Positions 37,554 through 44,678 of a stretch of 44,678 nt of DNA are shown here, in pieces (within the stretch, counting starts at the first letter, position 1; each line of letters opens with the position of its first letter). Source of the DNA: an uncultured Methylococcaceae bacterium (GTDB taxonomy: Bacteria > Pseudomonadota > Gammaproteobacteria > Methylococcales > Methylococcaceae). Under the pieces are notes generated by a model. It did no database searches and was not told where the DNA came from. It saw only the letters and a list, made by a program, of their open reading frames with translations. The translations under genes and the position numbers were made by a program. The stretch is taken from the NCBI GenBank assembly GCA_903930145.1, contig CAIYXP010000433.1, forward strand, positions 1 to 44,678, written 5' to 3'.

Positions 37554-38468
37554 ATGATAAGGCAAAGAACACTGAAAAACGTTATACGGGCGACTGGTGT
37601 GGGACTGCATACCGGCCAGAAAGTTTATTTGACTTTGCGACCAGCCGCGCCAAACAGCGGCATCAAATTCAGGCGAGTCGACCTAGCCGAGCCGGTTGTG
37701 ATCGAAGCCAAACCAGAGAATGTGGGGGATACCATGCTATCGACCACACTGGTTCAAGGCAAAGTCAAAATCTCCACCGTGGAACATTTACTCTCCGCGT
37801 TTGCAGGTTTGGGCATCGACAACGCTTATATTGATGTGAGCGCGTCGGAGGTCCCCATCATGGATGGCAGCGCCGGTCCCTTTGTGTTCTTGGTTCAATC
37901 GGCGGGCATCCTAGAGCAGGACGCACCGAAGAAATTCATTCGCATCAAAAAGGAAGTTATCGTTGAAGACGGCGACAAATGGGCGAAATTTGAACCCTAC
38001 GATGGTTTCAAAGTCACCTTCACCATCGACTTTGACCATCCAGTTTTCAACGCCGACAACCAAACAGCCAGCGTAGACTTTTCCTCCACCTCCTTCGTCA
38101 AGGAAGTCAGCCGGGCGAGAACGTTTGGCTTCATGCGGGATATTGAAGCCCTGCGCAAGCGCAAGCTGGCTTTGGGCGGCAGCATGGACAACGCCATTGT
38201 GGTGGACAATTACCGTATTTTGAATGAAGACGGCTTGCGATATGCCGACGAATTCGTCAAACACAAAATACTGGATGCGATTGGCGACCTCTACCTACTC
38301 GGACACAGCCTGATCGGCTCCTTTGTCGGCTTCAAATCCGGGCATGGACTCAACAATCTATTGTTGCTGGAATTACTGAAACATAAGGATGCATGGGAAG
38401 CCGTCACCTATAGCGAAAATGAGAGTCTGCCCATTACCTACATGCGCACGATCCAAGCGCTCCGCTAA
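37554..38468 (+). CDS. lpxC: UDP-3-O-acyl-N-acetylglucosamine deacetylase LpxC
   Basis: 304 residues. Zinc enzyme for the committed step of lipid A synthesis. Zinc ligands are seen as His78 ([10 protein letters not shown]), His237 and Asp241 ([10 protein letters not shown]); the general acid-base His264 is in KSGHGLNN. N-terminal [19 protein letters not shown] is typical. AGGGTGA precedes the ATG. Last gene of the dcw train, convergent with dciA. Confidence 0.98.
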   Translation: MIRQRTLKNVIRATGVGLHTGQKVYLTLRPAAPNSGIKFRRVDLAEPVVIEAKPENVGDTMLSTTLVQGKVKISTVEHLLSAFAGLGIDNAYIDVSASEVPIMDGSAGPFVFLVQSAGILEQDAPKKFIRIKKEVIVEDGDKWAKFEPYDGFKVTFTIDFDHPVFNADNQTASVDFSSTSFVKEVSRARTFGFMRDIEALRKRKLALGGSMDNAIVVDNYRILNEDGLRYADEFVKHKILDAIGDLYLLGHSLIGSFVGFKSGHGLNNLLLLELLKHKDAWEAVTYSENESLPITYMRTIQALR

Positions 38469-38491
38469 GCTCCCCTCCCTGTTACACTCAC

Positions 38492-38548
38492 TGACACAAA
38501 CGGAACGACGCCTAGGATCAATCCTTGGCGTACCGTTCCATTGTGTCA
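38492..38548. terminator. Long imperfect inverted repeat between lpxC and dciA
   Basis: Paired blocks are TGACACAA/TTGTGTCA (38492-38499, 38541-38548), GGAACG/CGTTCC (38502-38507, 38534-38539), ACGCC/GGCGT (38508-38512, 38527-38531) and AGGAT/ATCCT (38514-38518, 38521-38525), around a 2-nt loop. About 24 pairs. It covers the dciA stop codon and could stop transcripts from both directions. There is no T-tract, so classic intrinsic termination is uncertain. Confidence 0.6.
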
Positions 38549-38967
38549 CTCAGCCTAGTTAAAGCCATCGTCAATGGATCCTCAGGCTCGGAATGAATGC
38601 TGGCCCTGACCATCTCCACGGTTCGGTATGAAACCGGGTTCATCGGCTTAATTTCCACTGCCGGCTCCGGCGGGTCCAGCAACTTAACGAACACCTTGCG
38701 GAAAGAGTGTTGCGAGTCCGCATTGAGCTTCATCAATATCGCTGGCGCATAAAACCGAAGTTGCGAGGCAACCGTCTGCGATTCGGTGAAAATCACCACG
38801 ACCCCTCCCTCCTTCACCACGCAGTGGCTGCATTGGTTTGCCAGCATCTCCGGCAACCCCGCTTTGATGGTTTTAAGCAAAGACGCATGAAATTCGATGC
38901 GCTTGTAGATCGTCATGTACACTTCGTTTTGCAGAAATGCCTGCGGGGTGTCGGGGTGTTTGGGCAT
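38518..38967 (-). CDS. dciA: DUF721 / DciA-like helicase loader
   Basis: 149 residues. DciA is the ancestral loader of the replicative helicase DnaB in bacteria that lack DnaC. The fold is visible as IEFHASLLKTIKAGLPEML, a strand GGVVVIFTESQTVASQLRF and FVKLLD. Gene position supports it: DUF721 genes lie beside lpxC and secA in other gammaproteobacteria. The ATG at 38967 is chosen for family length; no clear ribosome site is seen. The last codons lie in the inverted repeat shared with the lpxC end. secA does not follow here. Confidence 0.8.
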   Translation of the reverse strand: MPKHPDTPQAFLQNEVYMTIYKRIEFHASLLKTIKAGLPEMLANQCSHCVVKEGGVVVIFTESQTVASQLRFYAPAILMKLNADSQHSFRKVFVKLLDPPEPAVEIKPMNPVSYRTVEMVRASIHSEPEDPLTMALTRLSDTMERYAKD

Positions 38968-39015
38968 AGTGTTGTTATATAGGCTTGGAGTGATGACTTT
39001 AGTATACCTTCTGCG

Positions 39016-39041
39016 GGAGTTCAAGGTTTGCCTTGCACTCC
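39016..39041. repeat. Solitary REP-like palindrome
   Basis: A fuller palindrome of the REP family, GGAGTTCAAGG...CCTTGCACTCC, lying between divergent dciA and the NACHT gene. The GGAGT/ACTCC ends and CAAGG/CCTTG arms both pair. A separate 12-bp palindrome CTGGGAACCCAG (39070-39081) lies nearer the NACHT gene. Confidence 0.8.
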
Positions 39042-39126
39042 ATCCGTGCTTAACTGATTGGTCGTGAAGCTGGGAACCCAGTAATGATAGACTATGCTTA
39101 TTTATTCGCGCCACGCTGGAACTGAT

Positions 39127-41847
39127 ATGGCATTGGAATTAAACGCTGCACCCCCCGTTTCCGTTTGGAACAAACCCCTCTCCTTGGATGTGAAGGCATT
39201 CAGCCAAGCCTTGGCAAAAGCCATCGGCCATGGCTTGTTTGGCAAGTTTGAAGACCTCGCCGATGACGGCGTGGATGCCTTGGAGGCTTTAGGGCTACGC
39301 GGCAACGAGCCAGAGGTTTTGCTCTTCCTATTGGTGCAACAAGCTTTGCAATTGGCCTTGGCGGATTTGCTCCGCGACAGCGAAAGCCATCTGCCGCCTA
39401 TGCTAGATCAAAATACCGGCGATTTCGTTACCACGCTGCAACCGCATATCACCAACATCAGCATTAGCCGGGATTTTTTTGAGCATCCGCAAAACCTGCC
39501 GCTGTTGCAAACCATCCAGCAAGCCCTCGCCGCATGGCTGATGGTCCATGATACGGAAGCCGCCGTCGCTGAAACCCTAGCCGCCCGTCTGCCCGGTTAT
39601 TTTCCGTTTGCGCTGCACCGGGAATGGCGCAAGCACGGTGAGCGTTACGCACCAATTAAAGCCGCATTGGATACGCCGTTCGCCAAAGCCAGCGAGCGCG
39701 AACAAGCTTGGCGCACTTACCACGCCTATCTTCAACAACGCATCGAAGAAGGCGCATTTGGCGAAGCCTTCGGCCTGAAACAGATATTCATTCCGCTCAA
39801 TGGCTATCGCGAGGAAAAAACTGACTCGGCCCAAGAGAAGATGGAACCGCGCCAGTCGAACATTCGCACGGTGGTCGGACTGGCCGAAGAATTGGGCGCA
39901 TGGTTGCAACAATCCAACAAAGACGATGCCGTGCGTGTGCTCAGTGGTGGACCCGGCAGCGGCAAATCGTCCTTTGCCAAGATGTTCGCTGCACAGGTTT
40001 CCGCCGAAGGCCGCTTGAAAGTGTTGTTCGTACCCTTGCACTTAATCGACCCGGCTGGCGATTTTGTGGAAGCCTTTGGTCGACTCGTTGGCAATTCAAA
40101 AATCCTCCCGCATAATCCACTACATCCAGATTCTGCCGAAACCAACGTGCTGTTGATCCTAGACGGTTTGGACGAACTGGCGAACCAAGGCAAAGCAGCG
40201 GCTTTGACGGCAAGGGATTTCGTCATCGCGGTGCAGAACTTCGTGTATCAAAGAAACTTAAACACTTTGAACCTGCGGGTGCTATTTAGCGGACGCGAAG
40301 TGGTCATCCAAGACACGCGGTCAGAATTTCGCAAACCCCAACAAATTCTCCATGTGCTGCCCTACTTCACCAGCGAGACTGATCGCAAAACCAAGGAATG
40401 GATAGACCCGGACCAACGGCTGGAATTGGATTTTCGCCAAGACTGGTGGCGAAACTATGGCCGATTGACTGGTAAACCATTCGATGGAATGCCCCAAGAG
40501 TTAGCTCGGGACGATTTGCAGGAGGTGAATGTCCAACCCTTGCTGAATTATTTGTTGGCGATCAGCTATTGTCGGGGCGAGTTGGATTTCAGCAAGGACA
40601 TCAACCTAAACCAGATTTATTATAGTCTGGTGAAAGCCGTGCATGAACGCGGTTATGAAGGCAGGGAAGGCCGACGCCATGCCGGGGTACGACACATGGA
40701 ATTGAATGATTTTTTCCTAATGCTGGAAGAAGTCGCCTTGGCGGCTTGGCATGGCGACGGACGCAGCACCACCATCAAGGAAATTGAGCAGCACTGCCGC
40801 GAAGCCGGTTATGACAAGCAATTGGAAGATTTCCGGGTAGGGGCGGAACGGGGCATCACCCGCTTGCTGGCCGCATTCTTTTTCAGTCAACACGGTGAAC
40901 GCCCACGGGGCGACCCGACCTTTGTGTTTACCCATAAAAGCTTTGGCGAATATCTCGCAGCCAGACGGCTGGTGCGGGCCATGGAAGACATCGTGGAAGA
41001 ACGGGACAGACGGGACAACAAAGGCGGCGGCAAAGGCTGGAGCGAAGCCGATGCCTTGGAACGCTGGGCCAGATTATGCGGACCTACGGCGGTGTCGGGC
41101 TTTTTGCATCGGTTTTGGCTGTCGGAAGTGGCATTGCGACCAATCGAAGAGGTAACCCTCTGGCAACAGCATTTTGTCCGCTTATTCAGCTATATGCTAC
41201 GCCATGGCAGTTCGATGGAAAGACTGCAACTGCCCACCTTCAACGACATGTTGTTTCAATCGCGCAATGCCGAAGAAGCCTTGTTGGCGGCGATGAACGC
41301 CTGCGCTAGGGTGACCAAGATAGTCAGTAAAATCGAACATCCCGAACCGACCACGTTTGGGACGTGGATTAGACGGATGCAAGGGCAGCATAAAGCCGGG
41401 GAGAATGTGTTAGCCTTGGATTGTCTGTCATTTATCGATCTTGAGCGAGCGATATTGGATATGATGAATTTGTTTGGGGCAAACCTAGCTAATGCCAATT
41501 TAAGCGGCACTCATGCTTGGAATACGATTTTCGTTATTGCCAATCTTAGTGGGGCCAACCTCAGCGGGGCTGAACTCAGCGGGGCCGACCTCAGGGATGC
41601 CGACCTCATCAGCGCCAACCTCAGCGAGACCAAGCTCAGCGGGGCCGACCTCAGCGGGGCCGACCTCAGCGATGCCAACTTGAACGGAGCCGACCTTATC
41701 AGGGCCGACCTTATCAGGGCCGACCTGAGGGGAGCCGACCTCAGGTGGGCCAACCTGAGTAAGGCTTATCTCAGAGGAGCAAAATACGACCCAGAGCAAT
41801 TGCGAACAGCCAATACCACTGGCGCAATATTCGATGAACCCGAATAA
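39127..41847 (+). CDS. NACHT-domain NTPase with C-terminal pentapeptide repeats
   Basis: 906-residue STAND-type protein. Residues 1-250 are helical and of unknown family. The NACHT domain has Walker A GGPGSGKSSFAK (about 274-285), Walker B LLILDGLDELA (about 342-352) and the arginine motif LRVLFSGRE; downstream, FVFTHKSFGEYLAARRLVRA is the usual NACHT winged-helix/C-terminal motif. From about residue 780 there are some 22 pentapeptide units of the A(D/N)LSG type, which fold as a right-handed beta-helix. Some bacterial NACHT proteins are antiphage sensors (bNACHT); a similar role here is inference. ATG 39127 has GGAA 5 nt upstream; an in-frame ATG at 39094 adds 11 residues. No partner gene is adjacent on the same strand. 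Confidence 0.88.
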   Translation: MALELNAAPPVSVWNKPLSLDVKAFSQALAKAIGHGLFGKFEDLADDGVDALEALGLRGNEPEVLLFLLVQQALQLALADLLRDSESHLPPMLDQNTGDFVTTLQPHITNISISRDFFEHPQNLPLLQTIQQALAAWLMVHDTEAAVAETLAARLPGYFPFALHREWRKHGERYAPIKAALDTPFAKASEREQAWRTYHAYLQQRIEEGAFGEAFGLKQIFIPLNGYREEKTDSAQEKMEPRQSNIRTVVGLAEELGAWLQQSNKDDAVRVLSGGPGSGKSSFAKMFAAQVSAEGRLKVLFVPLHLIDPAGDFVEAFGRLVGNSKILPHNPLHPDSAETNVLLILDGLDELANQGKAAALTARDFVIAVQNFVYQRNLNTLNLRVLFSGREVVIQDTRSEFRKPQQILHVLPYFTSETDRKTKEWIDPDQRLELDFRQDWWRNYGRLTGKPFDGMPQELARDDLQEVNVQPLLNYLLAISYCRGELDFSKDINLNQIYYSLVKAVHERGYEGREGRRHAGVRHMELNDFFLMLEEVALAAWHGDGRSTTIKEIEQHCREAGYDKQLEDFRVGAERGITRLLAAFFFSQHGERPRGDPTFVFTHKSFGEYLAARRLVRAMEDIVEERDRRDNKGGGKGWSEADALERWARLCGPTAVSGFLHRFWLSEVALRPIEEVTLWQQHFVRLFSYMLRHGSSMERLQLPTFNDMLFQSRNAEEALLAAMNACARVTKIVSKIEHPEPTTFGTWIRRMQGQHKAGENVLALDCLSFIDLERAILDMMNLFGANLANANLSGTHAWNTIFVIANLSGANLSGAELSGADLRDADLISANLSETKLSGADLSGADLSDANLNGADLIRADLIRADLRGADLRWANLSKAYLRGAKYDPEQLRTANTTGAIFDEPE

Positions 41848-41894
41848 ACCCCTCTGCCAAACCACTCATACCCGCAATACCCTGTAAGCGGTAG

Positions 41895-41927
41895 CCCGGA
41901 TGAAGCCGCTTCGCGGCGGAATCCGGG
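41895..41927. repeat. GC-rich palindrome of the CCCGGAT...ATCCGGG type
   Basis: CCCGGAT (41895-41901) pairs with ATCCGGG (41921-41927), and GCCGC (41905-41909) with GCGGC (41913-41917). It begins about 48 bp after the NACHT stop codon and could serve as its terminator. The GTAGCCCGGATGAAG lead resembles dispersed intergenic repeats of proteobacteria. Confidence 0.6.
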
Positions 41928-42007
41928 GTGGTCGTGGCCCGAAACCCGTATTCCGCTTCGCTATTCGACTTCGCTCAGGACTGGCCTCATACGCGCTACA
42001 AACTCTT

Positions 42008-42307
42008 GGAGTTCCAGGCTCGCCTTGCCGATACTGCGGAGTGCAAGGCTTGCCTTTCAGATGCTGCGGGAGTTCAAGGCTCGCCTTGCCTACGCTGCGG
42101 GAGTGCAAGGCTTGCCTTGCCGACGCTGAGGGAGTACAAGGCTTGCCTTGCCGACGCTGAGGGAGTACAAGGCTCGCCTTGCTGACGCTGAGGGAGTACA
42201 AGGCTCGCCTTGCCGACGCTGAGGGAGTTCAAAGGCTTGCCTTGCCGATGCTGCGGGAGTTTCAGGCTTGCCTTGCGGCTACTGCGGGAGTTCAAGGCTT
42301 GCCTTGC
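42008..42307 (+). repeat. Ten-copy tandem array of 31-bp REP units
   Basis: GGAGT starts at 42008, 42038, 42069, 42100, 42131, 42162, 42193, 42224, 42256 and 42287. Each unit holds the palindrome core (GCAAGGCTTGCCTTGC or a close variant) plus a GACGCTGAG-like linker, so the whole 31 bp repeats and nothing unique lies between copies. Confidence 0.92.
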
Positions 42308-42324
42308 TTATTTTTATTTTATTC

Positions 42325-42423
42325 GCAAGGCAAGCCTTGGACTCCAATTGACGCGGGAATTTCGCAAGGCAAGCCTTGCACTCCAATCGGCATGGGAAAT
42401 TCGCAAGACAAGCCTGAAACTCC
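42325..42423 (-). repeat. Three inverted REP copies, 39-bp spacing
   Basis: Copies at 42325-42345, 42364-42384 and 42403-42423 read GCAAGGCAAGCCTTG...ACTCC, opposite to the array before them. A 17-nt A/T-rich spacer (42308-42324) separates the two orientations. The third copy is diverged. The RAYT stop codon follows at 42437. Confidence 0.88.
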
Positions 42424-42436
42424 AGATAACTATTTC

Positions 42437-42970
42437 CTAGAAGTCATCCGACAAATCCAGCGAGCGGTAATCGGGGTAAGTATGGAACTGTCGGGCCAGT
42501 TCCTCCCTACCAAGACGATCAAACAACTCATGGAAACTGGAATAGGCATACTGCTTTAGATCGGTCACATAGCCATGCTTGATGGGGTTATAAAGCAAAT
42601 AGTTTAGATGGCGGTAATAATCCTGCTCGTCCCGTGGGCAGTAATCCCAATAATTCCACCAGACGGGAAGTTCACAGGCTGTGGCTTGCCGGATGAAATG
42701 CGCGGAGCGGCTATGCAATTCGCCTATAATGGAGGACATGTCCTTACCTAGCCGACTTTTTGCCAACAGATGATAATGGTTGTCGAGAATAACCCAATGC
42801 TGCAAGTCCCAGTGATAAAAGGAAAAGACTTTCCTCATGCACAATAAAAATTCCTGCTTTAGCGCATCTAGCTCTAGCAAATGCCGACGGTTGTAAATAG
42901 CCCCGGTGATGAAATAAGGCGTATCGTCCAAGTATAGATGGGCGGGGGTGTTGGGATGATGCCTAAGCAT
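42437..42970 (-). CDS. REP-associated tyrosine transposase (RAYT, Y1 family)
   Basis: 177 residues of the IS200-like Y1 transposase superfamily. The HUH metal motif is HYH (65-67) in LDNHYHLLAKS, and the nucleophile is likely Tyr118 or Tyr119 in QDYYRHLNYLLYNPIKHGYV. The N-terminus YFITGAIYNRRHLL is typical. RAYTs act on single-stranded REP hairpins, and this gene is framed on both sides by inverted REP copies, which identify its probable substrate. The frame looks intact. No conventional IS ends or target duplication are seen; RAYTs are usually domesticated single genes. Confidence 0.92.
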   Translation of the reverse strand: MLRHHPNTPAHLYLDDTPYFITGAIYNRRHLLELDALKQEFLLCMRKVFSFYHWDLQHWVILDNHYHLLAKSRLGKDMSSIIGELHSRSAHFIRQATACELPVWWNYWDYCPRDEQDYYRHLNYLLYNPIKHGYVTDLKQYAYSSFHELFDRLGREELARQFHTYPDYRSLDLSDDF

Positions 42971-43124
42971 GGTTAGAGCTTCTATGTCGTCAATGTCTCA
43001 AGAAAAATATCATAACATTTGGAGTACAAGGCTTGCCTTGCTTATATTTATTTTTTTCGCAAGGCAAGCCTTGCACTCCAATGAGGTTCGAGGTTCCGCA
43101 AGGCAAGCCTTGCACTCCTACTTT
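42971..43124. other. Intergenic stretch upstream of the RAYT gene
   Basis: Contains the RAYT leader and the second REP cluster. No gene is seen in it. Confidence 0.6.
43021..43118. repeat. REP cluster on the far side of the RAYT gene
   Basis: One forward copy (43021-43041), a 17-nt A/T-rich spacer (43042-43058), then inverted copies at 43059-43079 and 43098-43118, 39 bp apart. This repeats the order, spacer length and spacing of the left-hand flank. Confidence 0.92.
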
Positions 43125-43319
43125 CTATTTTGCCACCACGAACTCGACGATGGGGCTGGGTAGGCCGGTTTCCTCGTCATCCACCACACCCCGGCACAGA
43201 TATTCCCGAATCTCAGGGATTTCCAAATTGAACGGGGGTTTCGTCATGAATCGGGTAGCTGGATAGGCTGCAAAGGTTTGCTGTTCTGCGACATTCAAAG
43301 ACAATTCTCCGAGATTCAA
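43125..43319 (-). pseudogene. Short frame joined to a decayed heptad-repeat region
   Basis: The frame ends in 40 residues with protein-like composition: MTKPPFNLEIPEIREYLCRG, then VVDDEETGLPSPIVEFVVAK. Upstream it runs into the 21-bp array, which reads in frame as seven-residue units GELSLNL, GELSLNV. Going further upstream there is an in-frame TAG and then two 22-bp units that shift the frame. It may be the remnant of a repeat protein, or a small gene starting at ATG 43247. I do not recognise the family. Confidence 0.35.
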
Positions 43320-43585
43320 AGACAGTTCTCCCTAACTCAAAGACGCTTCTCCGAGTTTCAAAGATAGTTCTCCGGGACTTGGAGACAGTTCTCCCTACCG
43401 TTGGCTACATTGTCCGCTCGCCCGGAGACACTTCTCCCTGACTCAAAGACGTTTCTCCGCGACTCGGAGACAGTTCTCCCTACCATTGGCTACGTTGTCC
43501 GCTGGACCGGAGACAGTTCTCCGTGGCTCGGAGACAGTTCTCCGTGATTGGGAGACACTTCTCCGAAGCCCGGAGACCATTATCC
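43297..43585. repeat. 21-bp minisatellite of GGAGACAGTTCTCC units
   Basis: Unit starts: 43297, 43318, 43339, 43360, 43381, 43424, 43445, 43466, 43509, 43530, 43551 and 43572. The steps are 21 bp except two of 43 bp, which contain a diverged unit TTGGCTACATTGTCC or TTGGCTACGTTGTCC. Most units are small hairpins (GGAGA/TCTCC). The last unit reaches the stop codon of the PEP-CTERM gene. Confidence 0.9.
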
Positions 43586-44553
43586 TAGGATTGAAGAATT
43601 GGAACTTGGCATTGATGTTTAGTACGCTGCCACATCAAAGCCACCAAGCCTAGGCCGAATAGCCCTAAGCTACCCGGCTCTGGGACATCTTGGCTCGATA
43701 TACTGAAACGGAGATTATTCGGGTTATTGGTGGTGTCAACCGTATAGTTGTAACCTCCAAGCAAGGACGAGAAGTCTAAGTTCAGACTGCCAAGCCCGGT
43801 GATGCCCACCGTGGTGGTCACAAAATCGACATATTCACCCGCGGTAGGGGTGTAGCTATTAATGAAACTGAAATGGATAGTGCCCGCAGCGAAACTGGCC
43901 GCGCCATCGGAGATGTTAATCAAATCATACAAGCCTGAACCCACCCCTCCGATCTCAATGTTGATGGTGCCACTCGTTACATGAAAATCATCAGCAATGG
44001 TCAGAGTTCCCGCCGCACCATTGCCGGGAGCGACCGTGCCACCATCAATGGTGACAGGGGCAGTGATCAAACCAGTGCCTTGCAGCGTTCCCCCGTTGAT
44101 GTTCACAGCGGCTTGTGTCACGGAGCCATTCACGGTCAACGTGCCGGCGGACTGAACCAAGCTGCCCGTACCAGTCACGGCGCCAGTGGCATTCACATTG
44201 AAACTCCCCGCGTTGTTCAAATTGAGCAAGCTATCGTTGAGAATATTGCCATCATCATTGATAGTTCCGCCGCTTTGGTTATTCACCACGCCGCCGCTTT
44301 TGATCTCCAGGACACCCGTGTTACTGATATTGACACTGCCCCCACTTTGATTGTTCAGCGTGTCACCGCTGTAAATGGTTTCGGGGTTTGAGGTTCCACT
44401 GGTGGTGATGTTGATAGTACCAGTATTATTTATGGTGTTAGCATAGCTTGGGCTAGGGATGATGGCAGCGGCGAGTGCGATGGATGGGAGCAGAAGACCC
44501 CGGCGCACACTAGCAAGGGAATGGGCTGAATTGAATGAATGTTGAGTTAGCAT
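43585..44553 (-). CDS. PEP-CTERM sorting-domain exported protein
   Basis: 322 residues. After a signal peptide (about residues 17-38, GLLLPSIALAAAIIPSPSYA) come Asn/Gly/Thr-rich irregular beta-helix repeats such as NNQSGGSVNISNTG and NNQSGGTINDDGN, then a beta domain like those of surface passenger proteins (GGTLQGTGLITAPVTIDGG, TVAPGNGAAGTLTI). The C-terminus carries the sorting signal VPEPGSLGLFGLGLVALMW followed by QRTKHQ. PEP-CTERM proteins are processed by exosortase, which is not in this window. The tail after the basic residues is about 10 residues longer than usual. ATG 44553 is chosen for GGAGA 6 nt upstream over GTG at 44565. Confidence 0.9.
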   Translation of the reverse strand: MLTQHSFNSAHSLASVRRGLLLPSIALAAAIIPSPSYANTINNTGTINITTSGTSNPETIYSGDTLNNQSGGSVNISNTGVLEIKSGGVVNNQSGGTINDDGNILNDSLLNLNNAGSFNVNATGAVTGTGSLVQSAGTLTVNGSVTQAAVNINGGTLQGTGLITAPVTIDGGTVAPGNGAAGTLTIADDFHVTSGTINIEIGGVGSGLYDLINISDGAASFAAGTIHFSFINSYTPTAGEYVDFVTTTVGITGLGSLNLDFSSLLGGYNYTVDTTNNPNNLRFSISSQDVPEPGSLGLFGLGLVALMWQRTKHQCQVPILQS

Positions 44554-44678
44554 AAAAATCTCCACGTGTTTGTTACATGAACATTAAGCCTGTGCGTTTC
44601 GGATTGGCAACATGGATTGCGTATCCTGTGGGCAGAGACCCGGCTTCTCAAAGTCATTAGCCCACACTCATCACTATA
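44554..44678. other. Upstream region of the PEP-CTERM gene
   Basis: 125 bp to the window end. It holds the ribosome site GGAGA (rc of 44560-44564). No other gene or clear promoter is seen. Confidence 0.5.

Larger units (their letters stand above)
41848..42436. other. Repeat-filled intergenic region
   Basis: About 590 bp without a gene. It contains a GC-rich hairpin (41895-41927), ten direct REP copies (42008-42307) and three REP copies in inverted order (42325-42423). Short open frames here only translate the repeats. Confidence 0.8.

Noticed and set aside
41500-41865. 121-codon open frame antisense to the pentapeptide repeats
   Set aside because: Its repetitive text only mirrors the 15-bp repeat of the sense gene.
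42008-42307. CRISPR-like regular array
   Set aside because: The whole 31-bp unit repeats with no unique spacers, no cas genes are nearby, and the core is a REP palindrome tied to the RAYT gene.
41866-42559. Several 70-126 codon frames across the REP arrays
   Set aside because: They translate the repeats themselves, on both strands, and have no independent coding signs.

Overview
The window looks like chromosomal DNA of a Gram-negative gammaproteobacterium. It holds a complete division and cell wall (dcw) cluster ending in lpxC, a DciA-type helicase loader beside lpxC, RecB/RecC, an HAE1-type RND pump and a PEP-CTERM protein. MurE carries the DNPR motif of enzymes that add meso-diaminopimelate. 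PEP-CTERM plus REP/RAYT elements would suit a methanotroph-like lineage (Methylococcales), but that placement is a guess.

Layout. 1-1977 (-): a TIR protein with a degenerate CHAT-like middle and an unassigned C-terminus. 2099-7986 (-): a tripartite RND efflux operon (adaptor, pump, outer-membrane factor). 8534-10417 (+): a secreted protein of about nineteen 17-residue repeats ending in an S74 chaperone domain. 10588-11419 (-): two small envelope proteins. 11587-19499 (-): recC, recB and a PPK2 polyphosphate kinase; recD is not here. 19860-38468 (+): mraZ-rsmH-ftsL-ftsI-murE-murF-mraY-murD-ftsW-murG-murC-murB-ddl-ftsQ-ftsA-ftsZ-lpxC. 38518-38967 (-): dciA. 39127-41847 (+): a NACHT NTPase with a pentapeptide-repeat tail. 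41848-43585: a repeat-rich zone with a RAYT transposase framed by its REP palindromes, then a decayed 21-bp repeat array. 43585-44553 (-): a PEP-CTERM exported protein.

How it works together. The dcw genes run as one tightly overlapping train that makes lipid II, exports and polymerises it at the septum (FtsW/FtsI) and places the divisome (FtsQ/L/A/Z). A strong sigma70-type promoter precedes mraZ, and four TGG repeats at an exact 10-bp period lie at the predicted transcript start. This fits MraZ autoregulation. LpxC adds the committed step of lipid A synthesis.

The accessory material flanks this core. Two STAND/TIR-type proteins that resemble immune effectors or sensors lie at opposite ends. 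One family of short palindromes (core GCAAGGCTTGCCTTGC) recurs at five places, including just upstream of both of those genes, and matches the arrays around the RAYT gene.
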